Origin: an uncultured Chthonomonadales bacterium
GTDB taxonomy: Bacteria; Armatimonadota; Chthonomonadetes; Chthonomonadales; CAJBBX01
Assembly (NCBI GenBank): GCA_938005745.1
Contig: CALLMM010000040.1
Span: forward strand, 46,827 to 110,826
Direction: 5' to 3'
DNA: 64,000 nt
The notes below the pieces were generated by a model. The model was not told the origin of the DNA. It did no database searches and was given only the letters and a program-made list of their open reading frames with translations. The position numbers and the translations under genes are program-made. Positions within the stretch are counted from its first letter, which is position 1; each line of letters opens with the position of its first letter. Below, one piece after another: positions 51,896 through 59,489 of this stretch.

Positions 51896-53914
51896 ATGCG
51901 ATTCCCCGCGTCCGGAGCAGCGCTGCTTGCCGCCGGCTTCCTTCTATCCGCGACGATCCTCGGTCTGTCTTTGGGAGGCGCGAAGCGTTCGCTTGCGGCG
52001 TCTCCCGTCTCCGCGACGCCTCTCCAGATCCCGCCGGGAGAGGGACCGATGGCGCCTGAGTTTCCAGAGGGCATGGAGTGGCTGAACACGGATCGCCCCT
52101 TATCCCTCAAAGCGCTTCGCGGAAAGATCGTCCTTCTCGACTTCTGGACCTACTGCTGCATCAACTGTATTCATATCATCCCGGACCTCAAACGTCTGGA
52201 GGCGAAGTATGCCCGCGAACTGGTGGTGATCGGAGTCCACTCCGCCAAGTTCCAGAACGAAAAAGAGGCGGAGAATATCCGCGACGCCATCCTGCGGTAT
52301 GAGATCGAGCACCCCGTTCTCAACGACCGGGACTTCCGGGTCTGGAACGCCTACGGTGCCAACGCATGGCCCACGCTTGTGCTGATTGACCCGGACGGTC
52401 GGGTAGTGGGGGCGCGCTCTGGCGAGGGCGTCTACGAGCCGTTCGACCGGGCGATCTCCGCGCTGATCCGCGCCTTTGAGCCAACCGGAAGGCTGGACCG
52501 CAAGCCGATTCACTTCACGCTGGAGAGAGACCGCAGCCCAAAGCCGGTGCTCTCCTTTCCCGGCAAGCTGATTGGAGACGCAAAATCCGGGCGGCTGTTT
52601 GTCGCCGACTCCAATCGCAACCGCGTGATCGTCCTCTCGTTGAGCGGCGCGATCCAGGAGGTGATCGGGGAGGGACAGGCGGGACTGACGGACGGCGATT
52701 TCGCCGCCGCGCAGTTCAACAAACCGCAGGGACTTGCTTTCGACGCCGCCGCCAACCTCCTCTACGTCGCCGACTGCAACAACCACGCCATTCGCAGGAT
52801 AGACCTCAATGCCCGTAAAGTTACCACCCTGGCGGGAAACGGCAGACAGGCGGGCTACCCGCCGACCGGCGGGGTCGGGAGAGCCGTCTCGTTGAGCAGC
52901 CCCTGGGACGTGCTCCTGAAGGGGAACACGCTCTATATCGCCATGGCGGGCATGCACCAGCTGTGGACGCTCGACCTGAAGACGCTGCGCGCCGCTCCCT
53001 ATGCCGGCACCGGAGGCGAGGATATTCAGGACGGTCCGCTCTCCCGCGCGCTGCTGGCGCAGCCGAGCGGCTTGACGACGGACGGACAGCGCATCTACTT
53101 CGCCGACAGCGAGGTCAGCGCGGTTCGCTCCGCCGACATCGGGGGAAAAGGCGAGGTGCGCACCCTGATCGGAACCGGGCTGTTTCACTTCGGGGATGTG
53201 GATGGAGCCTACCCGCGGGCGCGCCTGCAGCACCCGCTCGGCGTCGCCTACCGAAACGGCTACGTCTATATCGCGGACGCCTACAATCACAAGGTGAAGC
53301 GCGTGCATGTCAAGACCCGGACGCTGGAGACGGTCATCGGAACCGGAAAGCGCGGCATGCAGGACGGTCCGGCGAAACAGGCGACCCTCAACGAACCCAA
53401 CGGCGTCTTCTGGGTGGGCGATAAGCTCTACATCGCCGACACCAACAACCACCTGATACGGGTCTACAACCCGGCGTCCGGCAGCGTCTCCACCCTGCGG
53501 CTCTCCGGGCTGGAGAAGCTGACCCTCCCCTCCATGCCCGCCTTCCTTGGCAGCGTCGAACGCTTCCCGATGCAGGAGGTCGCGCCGGAGACGAAGACCC
53601 TTTCGCTGGAGATCGAGCTTCCGAAGGGGACGAAGTTCAACCCCGCCGCGCCGTTTCGGATTCGGGCCGTTTCGGATCGTCCGCAGTCTATCGCGGTAGC
53701 AACGCTCAACATCACGCAGGGGGCGCACCGCCTCTCCCTCCCGATCACGCCGAAGTCCGGGGAGGCGACCCTGACGGTCGAGATGAGCATCAACTACTGC
53801 GCGGAAGGCAACGAGGGGCTGTGCTACTACAAGGAGGCGCGTTTGGCGATCCCGCTGCGAGTCACGGCGGGCGGCTCCTCCTCCCCCTCTGTGAAGTACA
53901 TCCTCTACCGATAG
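51896..53914 (+). CDS. Exported thioredoxin-like/NHL-repeat fusion protein
   Basis: A 672-residue protein with signal peptide (about 1-35). Residues about 60-185 are a TlpA-like thioredoxin domain with the motif 'FWTYCCINCIH' (Cys87, Cys88, Cys91). Residues about 205-545 form an NHL beta-propeller ('LFVADSNRNRVIVLSLSG', 'GLAFDAAANLLYVADCNNHA', 'VAYRNGYVYIADAYNHKVKR', 'LYIADTNNHLIRVYNPA'). A C-terminal beta domain (about 570-672) resembles DsbD-alpha-type domains. This is the architecture of NHLRC2. The CCINC active site is typical of the family. Its role may be extracytoplasmic thiol chemistry, but substrates are unknown. Confidence 0.88.
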   Translation: MRFPASGAALLAAGFLLSATILGLSLGGAKRSLAASPVSATPLQIPPGEGPMAPEFPEGMEWLNTDRPLSLKALRGKIVLLDFWTYCCINCIHIIPDLKRLEAKYARELVVIGVHSAKFQNEKEAENIRDAILRYEIEHPVLNDRDFRVWNAYGANAWPTLVLIDPDGRVVGARSGEGVYEPFDRAISALIRAFEPTGRLDRKPIHFTLERDRSPKPVLSFPGKLIGDAKSGRLFVADSNRNRVIVLSLSGAIQEVIGEGQAGLTDGDFAAAQFNKPQGLAFDAAANLLYVADCNNHAIRRIDLNARKVTTLAGNGRQAGYPPTGGVGRAVSLSSPWDVLLKGNTLYIAMAGMHQLWTLDLKTLRAAPYAGTGGEDIQDGPLSRALLAQPSGLTTDGQRIYFADSEVSAVRSADIGGKGEVRTLIGTGLFHFGDVDGAYPRARLQHPLGVAYRNGYVYIADAYNHKVKRVHVKTRTLETVIGTGKRGMQDGPAKQATLNEPNGVFWVGDKLYIADTNNHLIRVYNPASGSVSTLRLSGLEKLTLPSMPAFLGSVERFPMQEVAPETKTLSLEIELPKGTKFNPAAPFRIRAVSDRPQSIAVATLNITQGAHRLSLPITPKSGEATLTVEMSINYCAEGNEGLCYYKEARLAIPLRVTAGGSSSPSVKYILYR

Positions 53915-53938
53915 TCTGCCTGGCGCGCCTCTTCTGCA

Positions 53939-53964
53939 GGGGGGATCGGCCGATCCCCCCTTAT
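53939..53964 (+). terminator. Palindromic terminator after the NHL gene
   Basis: GGGGGGATCGG (53939-53949) is followed directly by CCGATCCCCCC (53950-53960) and TTAT. The 22-base palindrome plus short T-rich tail is a credible intrinsic terminator 25 bases after the stop, insulating the flagellar operon. Confidence 0.7.
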
Positions 53965-54009
53965 TCCACATTTCACCCCTCTCTTTCACCTCCTGGACGC
54001 AAAAAACCT

Positions 54010-54036
54010 GAAAAATACCGGGTTCCTGCCCGATAA
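54010..54036 (+). promoter_or_regulatory. Sigma28 (FliA/SigD)-like promoter of the flagellar operon
   Basis: GAAA (54010-54013), 15 bases, CCCGATAA (54029-54036). The sigma28 consensus is TAAA-N15-GCCGATAA, so spacing is exact and ten of twelve positions match. It lies 51 bases before the flgF-like ATG and just after a terminator. No sigma70 promoter is evident in the same gap. Confidence 0.6.
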
Positions 54037-54087
54037 TCGAACAGAGCTGGATTGCTTACACACTCTTCCGACAGGAGGTACAGACGT

Positions 54088-54858
54088 ATGCAGCGCGGCA
54101 TCTATACCGCCGCAACCGGCATGCTGGCGCACCAGTACGTGCAGGACGCCATCGCCGGCAATATCGCCAACGCCAGCACCGTCGGCTATAAACAGGACAT
54201 TCCCACCTTCAAATCTTTCCAGGAGATCGCCATGCACCGTTTGGACGGGGCGGGCGCACGCAGCAGCCGTCCCGTCGGGAACATGGTGTTCGGCGTGGAG
54301 TTCGACGAGACCTCGCTGGACCTGACCGTCGGCTCTCTGGAGCACACCCGCAACCCGCTGGACGTGGCGATCGCCGGACCTGGCTTTTTCGTAGTGCAGA
54401 CCCCGCGCGGCGAACGCTACACCCGTAACGGGCAGTTCCAGACGGTGCCGGGTGCGCCTGGACCGGACGGCAAGAAGACGGCGGTACTGGCGGATGGCAG
54501 CGGCAATCCGGTGATGGGACAGAAGGGACCGATCAATCTGGGAGCTGGAGGCAACGTTCTGATTGACCAGACCGGGCGCGTCTTTGTCAACAATCAGGAG
54601 GTAGATCGCCTGAGACTGGTAGACGCCCCCGCCCGCGCGCTGGTCAAAGAGGGAGGCAATCTACTATCGGCGCGTCAGCCAGTTGCTCCCGTCAATACGC
54701 GGGTACAGCAGGGCTACCTGGAACAGTCTAACGTCAGCGCGATCAGCGCGATGGTGCAGATGATCACCGTTCAACGAGCCTATGAATCGGCGCAGAGAGC
54801 GATCTCCGCGCAGGACGATTCCTTGGGCAGACTGATCAACGAGGTCGGTCGCGGTTAA
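54088..54858 (+). CDS. flgF: Flagellar basal-body rod protein, FlgF-like
   Basis: A 256-residue rod/hook-family protein from ATG 54088 (ACAGGAGG upstream). The N-terminal helix 'MQRGIYTAATGMLAHQYVQD' leads to 'NIANASTVGYKQD', the ANN(x)ANxxTxGYK signature. The middle is the beta domain with 'PLDVAIAGPGFFVVQTPRGE', and the C-terminus is the pairing helix 'QGYLEQSNVSAISAMVQMIT' with 'VQRAYESAQRAISAQDD'. It assembles in the periplasmic rod. Its place before flgG and its length favour FlgF (FlhO-type) over FlgG. Confidence 0.85.
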   Translation: MQRGIYTAATGMLAHQYVQDAIAGNIANASTVGYKQDIPTFKSFQEIAMHRLDGAGARSSRPVGNMVFGVEFDETSLDLTVGSLEHTRNPLDVAIAGPGFFVVQTPRGERYTRNGQFQTVPGAPGPDGKKTAVLADGSGNPVMGQKGPINLGAGGNVLIDQTGRVFVNNQEVDRLRLVDAPARALVKEGGNLLSARQPVAPVNTRVQQGYLEQSNVSAISAMVQMITVQRAYESAQRAISAQDDSLGRLINEVGRG

Positions 54859-54915
54859 CACACCTTCCCAATTCGGCTGGACTGCTCCGTATCAGGGCGG
54901 AGCGGGAGCCGAAGA

Positions 54916-54941
54916 GAACTCCCGAACGATCGAGGGAGTTC
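54916..54941 (+). promoter_or_regulatory. 8-bp stem-loop in the flgF-flgG gap
   Basis: GAACTCCC (54916-54923) pairs with GGGAGTTC (54934-54941) around 10 bases. It is one of two stem-loops in this 140-base leader, possibly a processing or stability element. Confidence 0.4.
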
Positions 54942-54953
54942 ATGCGACGCATA

Positions 54954-54978
54954 ACGAGCCATCCGCCAGGAGGCTCGT
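54954..54978 (+). promoter_or_regulatory. 7-bp stem-loop just before the flgG ribosome-binding site
   Basis: ACGAGCC (54954-54960) pairs with GGCTCGT (54972-54978); the loop contains CCAGGA. It lies directly upstream of the GAGAGGAG ribosome-binding site (54981-54988) of flgG. Confidence 0.4.
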
Positions 54979-54998
54979 CAGAGAGGAGTAAAACGGTT

Positions 54999-55781
54999 AT
55001 GCGCGCTCTAAGCACTTCGGCAACAGGCATGGTGGCGCAGCAGTTCAACCTCAACGTTGTCGCCAACAACCTCGCCAACGTCAACACGCAGGGCTTCAAA
55101 CGGCAGATTGCGCACTTTCAAGACCTACTCTATCAAAACATCCGCATTCCGGGCGGCACGGGCGCAGGCGGAACCATGGTTCCCAACGGCACGCAGATCG
55201 GTCTAGGCGTCAGCTCCGGGACAACGACCCAGGTCTTTACACAGGGAACCTTCCAGCTGACGGGCAACGATTTCGACATGGCGATCAGCGGCGAGGGCTT
55301 TTTCCGCGTGCTGATGCCCGACGGAACCACCGCCTACACGCGCGACGGTGCGCTGGGTATTGACGGGCAGGGGCGGCTGGTAACGCAGGAGGGCTACCCG
55401 ATACAGCCGGAGATCATCGTTCCACCAGATCGAACCTCCTTCAACATCGCTCCGGATGGAACGGTGATGGTCAGTCGTCCTGGTCAACCCAATGAGGCGA
55501 TCGGACGCATCGAGTTGACTCGCTTTACCAATCCCGCCGGTCTGGTCCGGTTAGGCGGCAACCTCTACGTCCCCACTCCCGCCGCCGGCGACGCGGTTAA
55601 CGGACCTCCTGGAGAGAACGGCATCGGCAGCATCAAGCATAAGTTCCTCGAGATGCCTAACCTGGAGGTCATCGAAGAGATGATCCGCCTGATAACGATC
55701 CAGCGCGCCTTCGAATCCAACTCGAAAGCGGTACAGACAGCCGACGAGATGCTTCAGACCGCCAATAATCTGAAGCGGTAG
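54999..55781 (+). CDS. flgG: Flagellar distal rod protein FlgG
   Basis: A 260-residue protein from ATG 54999 (GAGAGGAG upstream). It opens 'MRALSTSATGMVAQQFNLNV', then 'VANNLANVNTQGFKRQ', both hallmarks of FlgG, followed by 'NDFDMAISGEGFFRVLMPDG' and 'AYTRDGALGIDGQGRLV'. The C-terminus has 'HKFLEMPNLEVIEEMIRLI' and 'TIQRAFESNSKAVQTADEML'. FlgG forms the long distal rod that crosses the P and L rings; its presence next to flgA/H/I fits a diderm flagellum. Confidence 0.93.
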   Translation: MRALSTSATGMVAQQFNLNVVANNLANVNTQGFKRQIAHFQDLLYQNIRIPGGTGAGGTMVPNGTQIGLGVSSGTTTQVFTQGTFQLTGNDFDMAISGEGFFRVLMPDGTTAYTRDGALGIDGQGRLVTQEGYPIQPEIIVPPDRTSFNIAPDGTVMVSRPGQPNEAIGRIELTRFTNPAGLVRLGGNLYVPTPAAGDAVNGPPGENGIGSIKHKFLEMPNLEVIEEMIRLITIQRAFESNSKAVQTADEMLQTANNLKR

Positions 55782-55799
55782 TAAGAGAGGCTCCGGGCT

Positions 55800-56771
55800 A
55801 TGCGTATCCTATCGCTGCTGGCTCTTTTCTTGACGATGCTTCAGGCTCCCGAGCGACCGGGAGGCGCATCGGTTACGGTCACCGTCAAGCCGTCGCCGGA
55901 GGTCGCGGGACAGACATTCCGGCTGGGCGAGATCGCGGAGATCGCCGGCGATGATCAGCAGCTGGTCGAGCAGTTGAGGGCGCTGGAGATCGGCACCTCT
56001 CCCCTTCCCGGCTTGACCCGCCGGCTCCTGCCCGCCGATATCGTGGTGCGGATGCGCGCACAGCGGATTCAGCCCGCACGGGTCCATCTGGTCAGTCCGC
56101 CGCAGATCCGGATCGCCCGGGTCGGCGCGGAGATACCGATGGACGAGGTGGCGCAGGCGGCGCAGAACGCTCTTATGAAGAGTCTGGAGGGGCAGAGCGA
56201 CGGCATCCGGCTGGAGCCGGTCGCAGCGAACCTTCGCCTGTTTGTCTCGCCCGGCAAGCGCGAATATCTGCCCGGCGCGCCGCGCGGCAGGATCGAGTCG
56301 GGACTGATGACGGTTCCCGTCGCGATCCTGGTGGACGGCAAGCCCTCCCGCAACGTCGAAGTCTCCTTCAAGATCAGGCGCATGGTGACCGCGCTGGTCG
56401 CCGTGCGAACGCTGGAGATTCACACGGCGCTGACCGAAAGCGACGTAACCCTGACGCAGGTCGAACAGGCGGGCGCAACGCTCGTCTATCTGACCGACCC
56501 GCAGAGCGTGATCGGCAAGCGGACTACCCGCCGGATACAACAGGGACAGCCGATCACCGCCAGTACGCTGGAGGGCAACCCGGTGGTGACGGCGGGTGCG
56601 AAGGTAACGCTGGAGAGCGTGGTCGGCGGGGTCCGGATCACGCTGCCGGGCGTGGCGCGCACGCAGGGAGCCGTCGGCGAGCGGATCCGGGTCTACGCCC
56701 CGGACACCAGAAAAGAGCTTACCGGCGTGGTGGTGGATGCCGGAACCGTGCGCGTGGAGGAGAACCGATGA
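55800..56771 (+). CDS. flgA: Flagellar P-ring assembly chaperone FlgA
   Basis: A 323-residue periplasmic protein with a signal peptide (about 1-18). The N-terminal part has 'VTVTVKPSPEVAGQTFRLGE' and 'IGTSPLPGLTRRLLPADIVV', and the C-terminal SAF/ChapFlgA domain lies at about 195-320 ('VALVAVRTLEIHTALTESDV'-type start, 'VIGKRTTRRIQQGQPITAST', 'GVRITLPGVARTQGAVGERI'). It helps FlgI assemble into the P ring. Its length is larger than in enterics (about 220), like FlgA of several deep-branching phyla. The stop overlaps the flgH start (ATGA). Confidence 0.88.
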   Translation: MRILSLLALFLTMLQAPERPGGASVTVTVKPSPEVAGQTFRLGEIAEIAGDDQQLVEQLRALEIGTSPLPGLTRRLLPADIVVRMRAQRIQPARVHLVSPPQIRIARVGAEIPMDEVAQAAQNALMKSLEGQSDGIRLEPVAANLRLFVSPGKREYLPGAPRGRIESGLMTVPVAILVDGKPSRNVEVSFKIRRMVTALVAVRTLEIHTALTESDVTLTQVEQAGATLVYLTDPQSVIGKRTTRRIQQGQPITASTLEGNPVVTAGAKVTLESVVGGVRITLPGVARTQGAVGERIRVYAPDTRKELTGVVVDAGTVRVEENR

Positions 56772-57388
56772 GAAGAGATACCGCTCTGCTGCGAACCCTG
56801 TCGCTGATCGCCCTGATTCTCTGCGCGGCGGCGACCGCCCGGACGCAGGAGACTGCCCGCCCAAGCGGCTCGCTGTGGAGCAAAAACAGTCGTTCGTTGA
56901 TCGCCGACTACCGCGCGCATCGCGTCGGCGACACGATCACCATTCTGGTACAGGAGTCGTCCAGCGCGACCTCGCAGGCGACAACGAAGACCACCCGTAG
57001 CGACTCCGCCTCCTTCGACGGTCTGAACACGGCGTTCGACCCGCTGAAACGGCTTCTCAAGCCCTTCAGCGTCTCCGCCAGCAACGCCACCAACGGGCAG
57101 GGACAGACGAACCGCTCCGGCTCGCTGGTCACGCGCCTGACCGCCGTCATCAAAGAGGTGCTTCCCAACGGCAACCTGCTGATCGAGGGAACCCGCACTA
57201 TCGGGGTCAACGCCGAGAAACAGAAGGTGGTGATCTCCGGGATCATCCGCCCGGAGGATGTGGGACCGGATAACACCGTCTCCTCCATCGCGCTGGCGAA
57301 CGCCTCGATCCAGTACGACGGCAAGGGACCGGTCGGAGACCGACAGCGCAAAGGGCTGATCTCCACCATTCTGGGATGGCTGTTCTGA
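56768..57388 (+). CDS. flgH: Flagellar L-ring protein FlgH, without a canonical lipobox
   Basis: A 206-residue protein with signal peptide and the FlgH core: 'GSLWSKNSRSLIADYRAHRV', 'GDTITILVQESSSATSQA', 'VTRLTAVIKEVLPNGNLLIE', 'VVISGIIRPEDVGPDNTVSS' and 'GDRQRKGLISTILGWLF'. FlgH is normally a lipoprotein with 'L.GC'. Here the signal ends 'ALILCAAATA', where the residue before Cys is Leu, so acylation by the usual rule is unlikely and a standard signal-peptidase cut is probable. It forms the outer-membrane bushing of the flagellum. Confidence 0.92.
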   Translation: MRRDTALLRTLSLIALILCAAATARTQETARPSGSLWSKNSRSLIADYRAHRVGDTITILVQESSSATSQATTKTTRSDSASFDGLNTAFDPLKRLLKPFSVSASNATNGQGQTNRSGSLVTRLTAVIKEVLPNGNLLIEGTRTIGVNAEKQKVVISGIIRPEDVGPDNTVSSIALANASIQYDGKGPVGDRQRKGLISTILGWLF

Positions 57389-57450
57389 ATGCACGCCCGG
57401 CGCGTCGGAAGATGTGCGGCGCGCCCTCCGGGCGAAAAAGGTGTGATGCC

Positions 57451-58542
57451 ATGAAACGACTTCTACCGCTGCTTGGATTGCTGCTGTTCGTCCTTCCGGC
57501 ACAGGGACAGGTTCGCATCAAAGATATTGCCGGCGTACAGGGAGCGCGCAGCAACCAGCTCGTCGGTTTTGGACTGGTAGTCGGTCTGGACGGCTCCGGC
57601 GACACCAATAGCACCATCTTCACCACGCAGTCGGTGGTCAATGCGCTGCAGCGACTCGGCGTGAACGTTCCGCAGGGGATCGTCAAGGTGAAGAACGTGG
57701 CGGCGGTGATCGTTACCGCCGAGCTGCCCGCCTTTGTCAAGCAGGGAAGCCGCATAGATGTTACCGTCAACTCTATCGGCGATGCGCGTTCGCTGCAGGG
57801 AGGCACGCTGCTTCAGACCCCTCTGCAGGGAGCCGACAGCCAGGTCTACGCCGTCGCGCAGGGACCGCTCTCTATCGGCGGTTTCAACTTCTCCGCCGGC
57901 GGCGCGCAGGTGCAGAAGAACCATGTCACAGTCGGGCGGATCCCCCGCGGGGCGATCGTGGAGCAGGAGGTGCCGATGAGCATCTCCGACGGTCAGAGCA
58001 TCCAGATCGCGCTGAAAGAGCCGGACTTCACCACCGCCAGCCGGATCGCTGAAGAGATCGTCAAGCAGGTTCCCGAGACGCAGGCGCTTGCCGTAGACCC
58101 CTACACCGTGCGCGTGACCGTCCCGGAGACTCGGAGGGGCAATCTGGTCGGCTTCATCTCGCAGATCGAGGCGATCCCGGTCCAGCCCGACACAACCGCT
58201 AAGATCGTGGTCAATGAGCGAACCGGTACGGTGGTCATCGGCGGGGAGGTGCGGGTCTCTCCCTGCGCCATCGCGCATGGCAGCATACAGGTGCGCGTGG
58301 AGAATACGCCGGTGGTGCTTCCGCCGGAGCCGCTGAACCCTAATCCGGGACAGGTCGTGCCGCTGAAAGATGTCAACGCGAAGGAGACAAAGGCGAAACT
58401 GGCGGCGATCCCCGCCGCCACCACCGTCGAACAGCTTGTCAAGGCGTTGAATGCGCTGGGCGTCACCCCGCGGGACCTGATCAACATTCTGCAGGCGATG
58501 CGTACCGCCGGACACATCACCGCCGACATCGAAGTGCAGTAG
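57451..58542 (+). CDS. flgI: Flagellar P-ring protein FlgI
   Basis: A 363-residue periplasmic protein from ATG 57451 with signal peptide ('MKRLLPLLGLLLFVLPAQG'). The conserved front is 'RIKDIAGVQGARSNQLVGFG' and 'LVVGLDGSGD', followed by 'MSISDGQSIQIALKEPDFTT', 'AKIVVNERTGTVVIGGEVRV' and the end 'ALGVTPRDLINILQAMRTAG'. It builds the ring in the peptidoglycan layer. The first 62 bases after flgH contain no other gene. Confidence 0.95.
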   Translation: MKRLLPLLGLLLFVLPAQGQVRIKDIAGVQGARSNQLVGFGLVVGLDGSGDTNSTIFTTQSVVNALQRLGVNVPQGIVKVKNVAAVIVTAELPAFVKQGSRIDVTVNSIGDARSLQGGTLLQTPLQGADSQVYAVAQGPLSIGGFNFSAGGAQVQKNHVTVGRIPRGAIVEQEVPMSISDGQSIQIALKEPDFTTASRIAEEIVKQVPETQALAVDPYTVRVTVPETRRGNLVGFISQIEAIPVQPDTTAKIVVNERTGTVVIGGEVRVSPCAIAHGSIQVRVENTPVVLPPEPLNPNPGQVVPLKDVNAKETKAKLAAIPAATTVEQLVKALNALGVTPRDLINILQAMRTAGHITADIEVQ

Positions 58543-58556
58543 AACGGAAGACCGAT

Positions 58557-58919
58557 ATGTCGAAGATAGATTCTCCGCTGCCTCCGCTGACCGCGCCGCA
58601 CCGACCCGACGGCGTCGCGCTCGGCATCAGCGCGGAGGCTTCCGGGCGCGCCTTCAATTCATCGGAGCACGACCCGCAGAAGCAGAAGCTGCGCCGGGCA
58701 TGTCTCGATTTTGAGGGTTTTTTTATTGGAATGCTGCTCAAGCAGATGCGCAGCAGCGAGATCAAGGGCGGCCTCTTCGGGCAGTCTTCAGAGGCGGGTC
58801 TCTATCGCGAGATGCTGGATGACAGCATGGCGAAGGAGATCGGAATGCGCGGAGCGTTCGGCATTGCCGACATGCTGTACCGGGAACTGGTCGTTACGCT
58901 GGAGAGGAAGAAGTCATGA
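58557..58919 (+). CDS. flgJ: Rod-binding protein, FlgJ N-terminal domain only
   Basis: A 120-residue protein with the rod-binding domain 'LRRACLDFEGFFIGMLLKQM', 'GGLFGQSSEAGLYREMLDDS' and 'GAFGIADMLYRELV'. It corresponds to the first half of enteric FlgJ and lacks the C-terminal muramidase domain that cuts peptidoglycan for the rod. A separate lytic enzyme must supply that activity; the secreted protein at 18296 is one untested candidate. The stop overlaps the next start (ATGA). Confidence 0.88.
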   Translation: MSKIDSPLPPLTAPHRPDGVALGISAEASGRAFNSSEHDPQKQKLRRACLDFEGFFIGMLLKQMRSSEIKGGLFGQSSEAGLYREMLDDSMAKEIGMRGAFGIADMLYRELVVTLERKKS

Positions 58920-59446
58920 AGACAACCGGAAAGACCTCTCTGCCGAAGCTGGCGCGAGACCTCAGCCGCATACTGGAACAGGAGGTCCAGGCAGGTAAGA
59001 GGCTCCTCGCCAACGCCCGCGCCATGACCGAAGCGATCACCCGCAACGATACCGCCCGCATGGAGACGCTGGGGTCGGAAGGGGACGCGATCATGACGCA
59101 GCAGACGCTGATCGGTCTCCGGCGGGAGGAGGCGGTCCTTGCGCTGGCGGCGGGACTGGGGTACGTCGTGGAGGATCCGCAGCGCGTGCCTCCGCTCTCG
59201 GAGATGGCGATGCGGCTGCCCCTGCCGGAGACCCGTCGGCTGCTTCAGCTCCGGCAGCAGATACTGGAGCTGCAGAGGCTTCTGGAGGAGACGCAGGCGC
59301 GCAACCGCGCCCTGCTGGAGAACGCGCTCGCCTGCGTTCACTTTTCGATAGACCTGATCACACAATCGGCGTTGAAGCCGGCGGCGTATGGAACCAATCC
59401 CAACACGGTCGGCGCGCCCACCTTCTACATAGATCAGAAATGCTAG
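58916..59446 (+). CDS. flgN: FlgN-like flagellar chaperone
   Basis: A 176-residue, almost wholly helical protein. Three long helices are apparent ('LARDLSRILEQEVQAGKRLL', 'QQTLIGLRREEAVLALAAGL', 'RLLQLRQQILELQRLLEETQ') and the end 'NRALLENALACVHFSIDLIT' is the usual FlgN C-terminal helix with its hook-protein-binding region. FlgN escorts FlgK and FlgL to the export gate; both genes follow directly. The assignment rests on helical pattern and position between flgJ and flgK. Confidence 0.8.
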   Translation: MKTTGKTSLPKLARDLSRILEQEVQAGKRLLANARAMTEAITRNDTARMETLGSEGDAIMTQQTLIGLRREEAVLALAAGLGYVVEDPQRVPPLSEMAMRLPLPETRRLLQLRQQILELQRLLEETQARNRALLENALACVHFSIDLITQSALKPAAYGTNPNTVGAPTFYIDQKC

Positions 59447-59489
59447 CGTCATCGGCGCGTAACGGACTGCGCGCCGACAGGAGATATGG

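Noticed and set aside
52100..53989. Minus-strand open frame of about 629 codons opposite the thioredoxin-NHL gene
   Set aside because: Antisense shadow; NHL repeats and the CCINC motif are on the plus strand.
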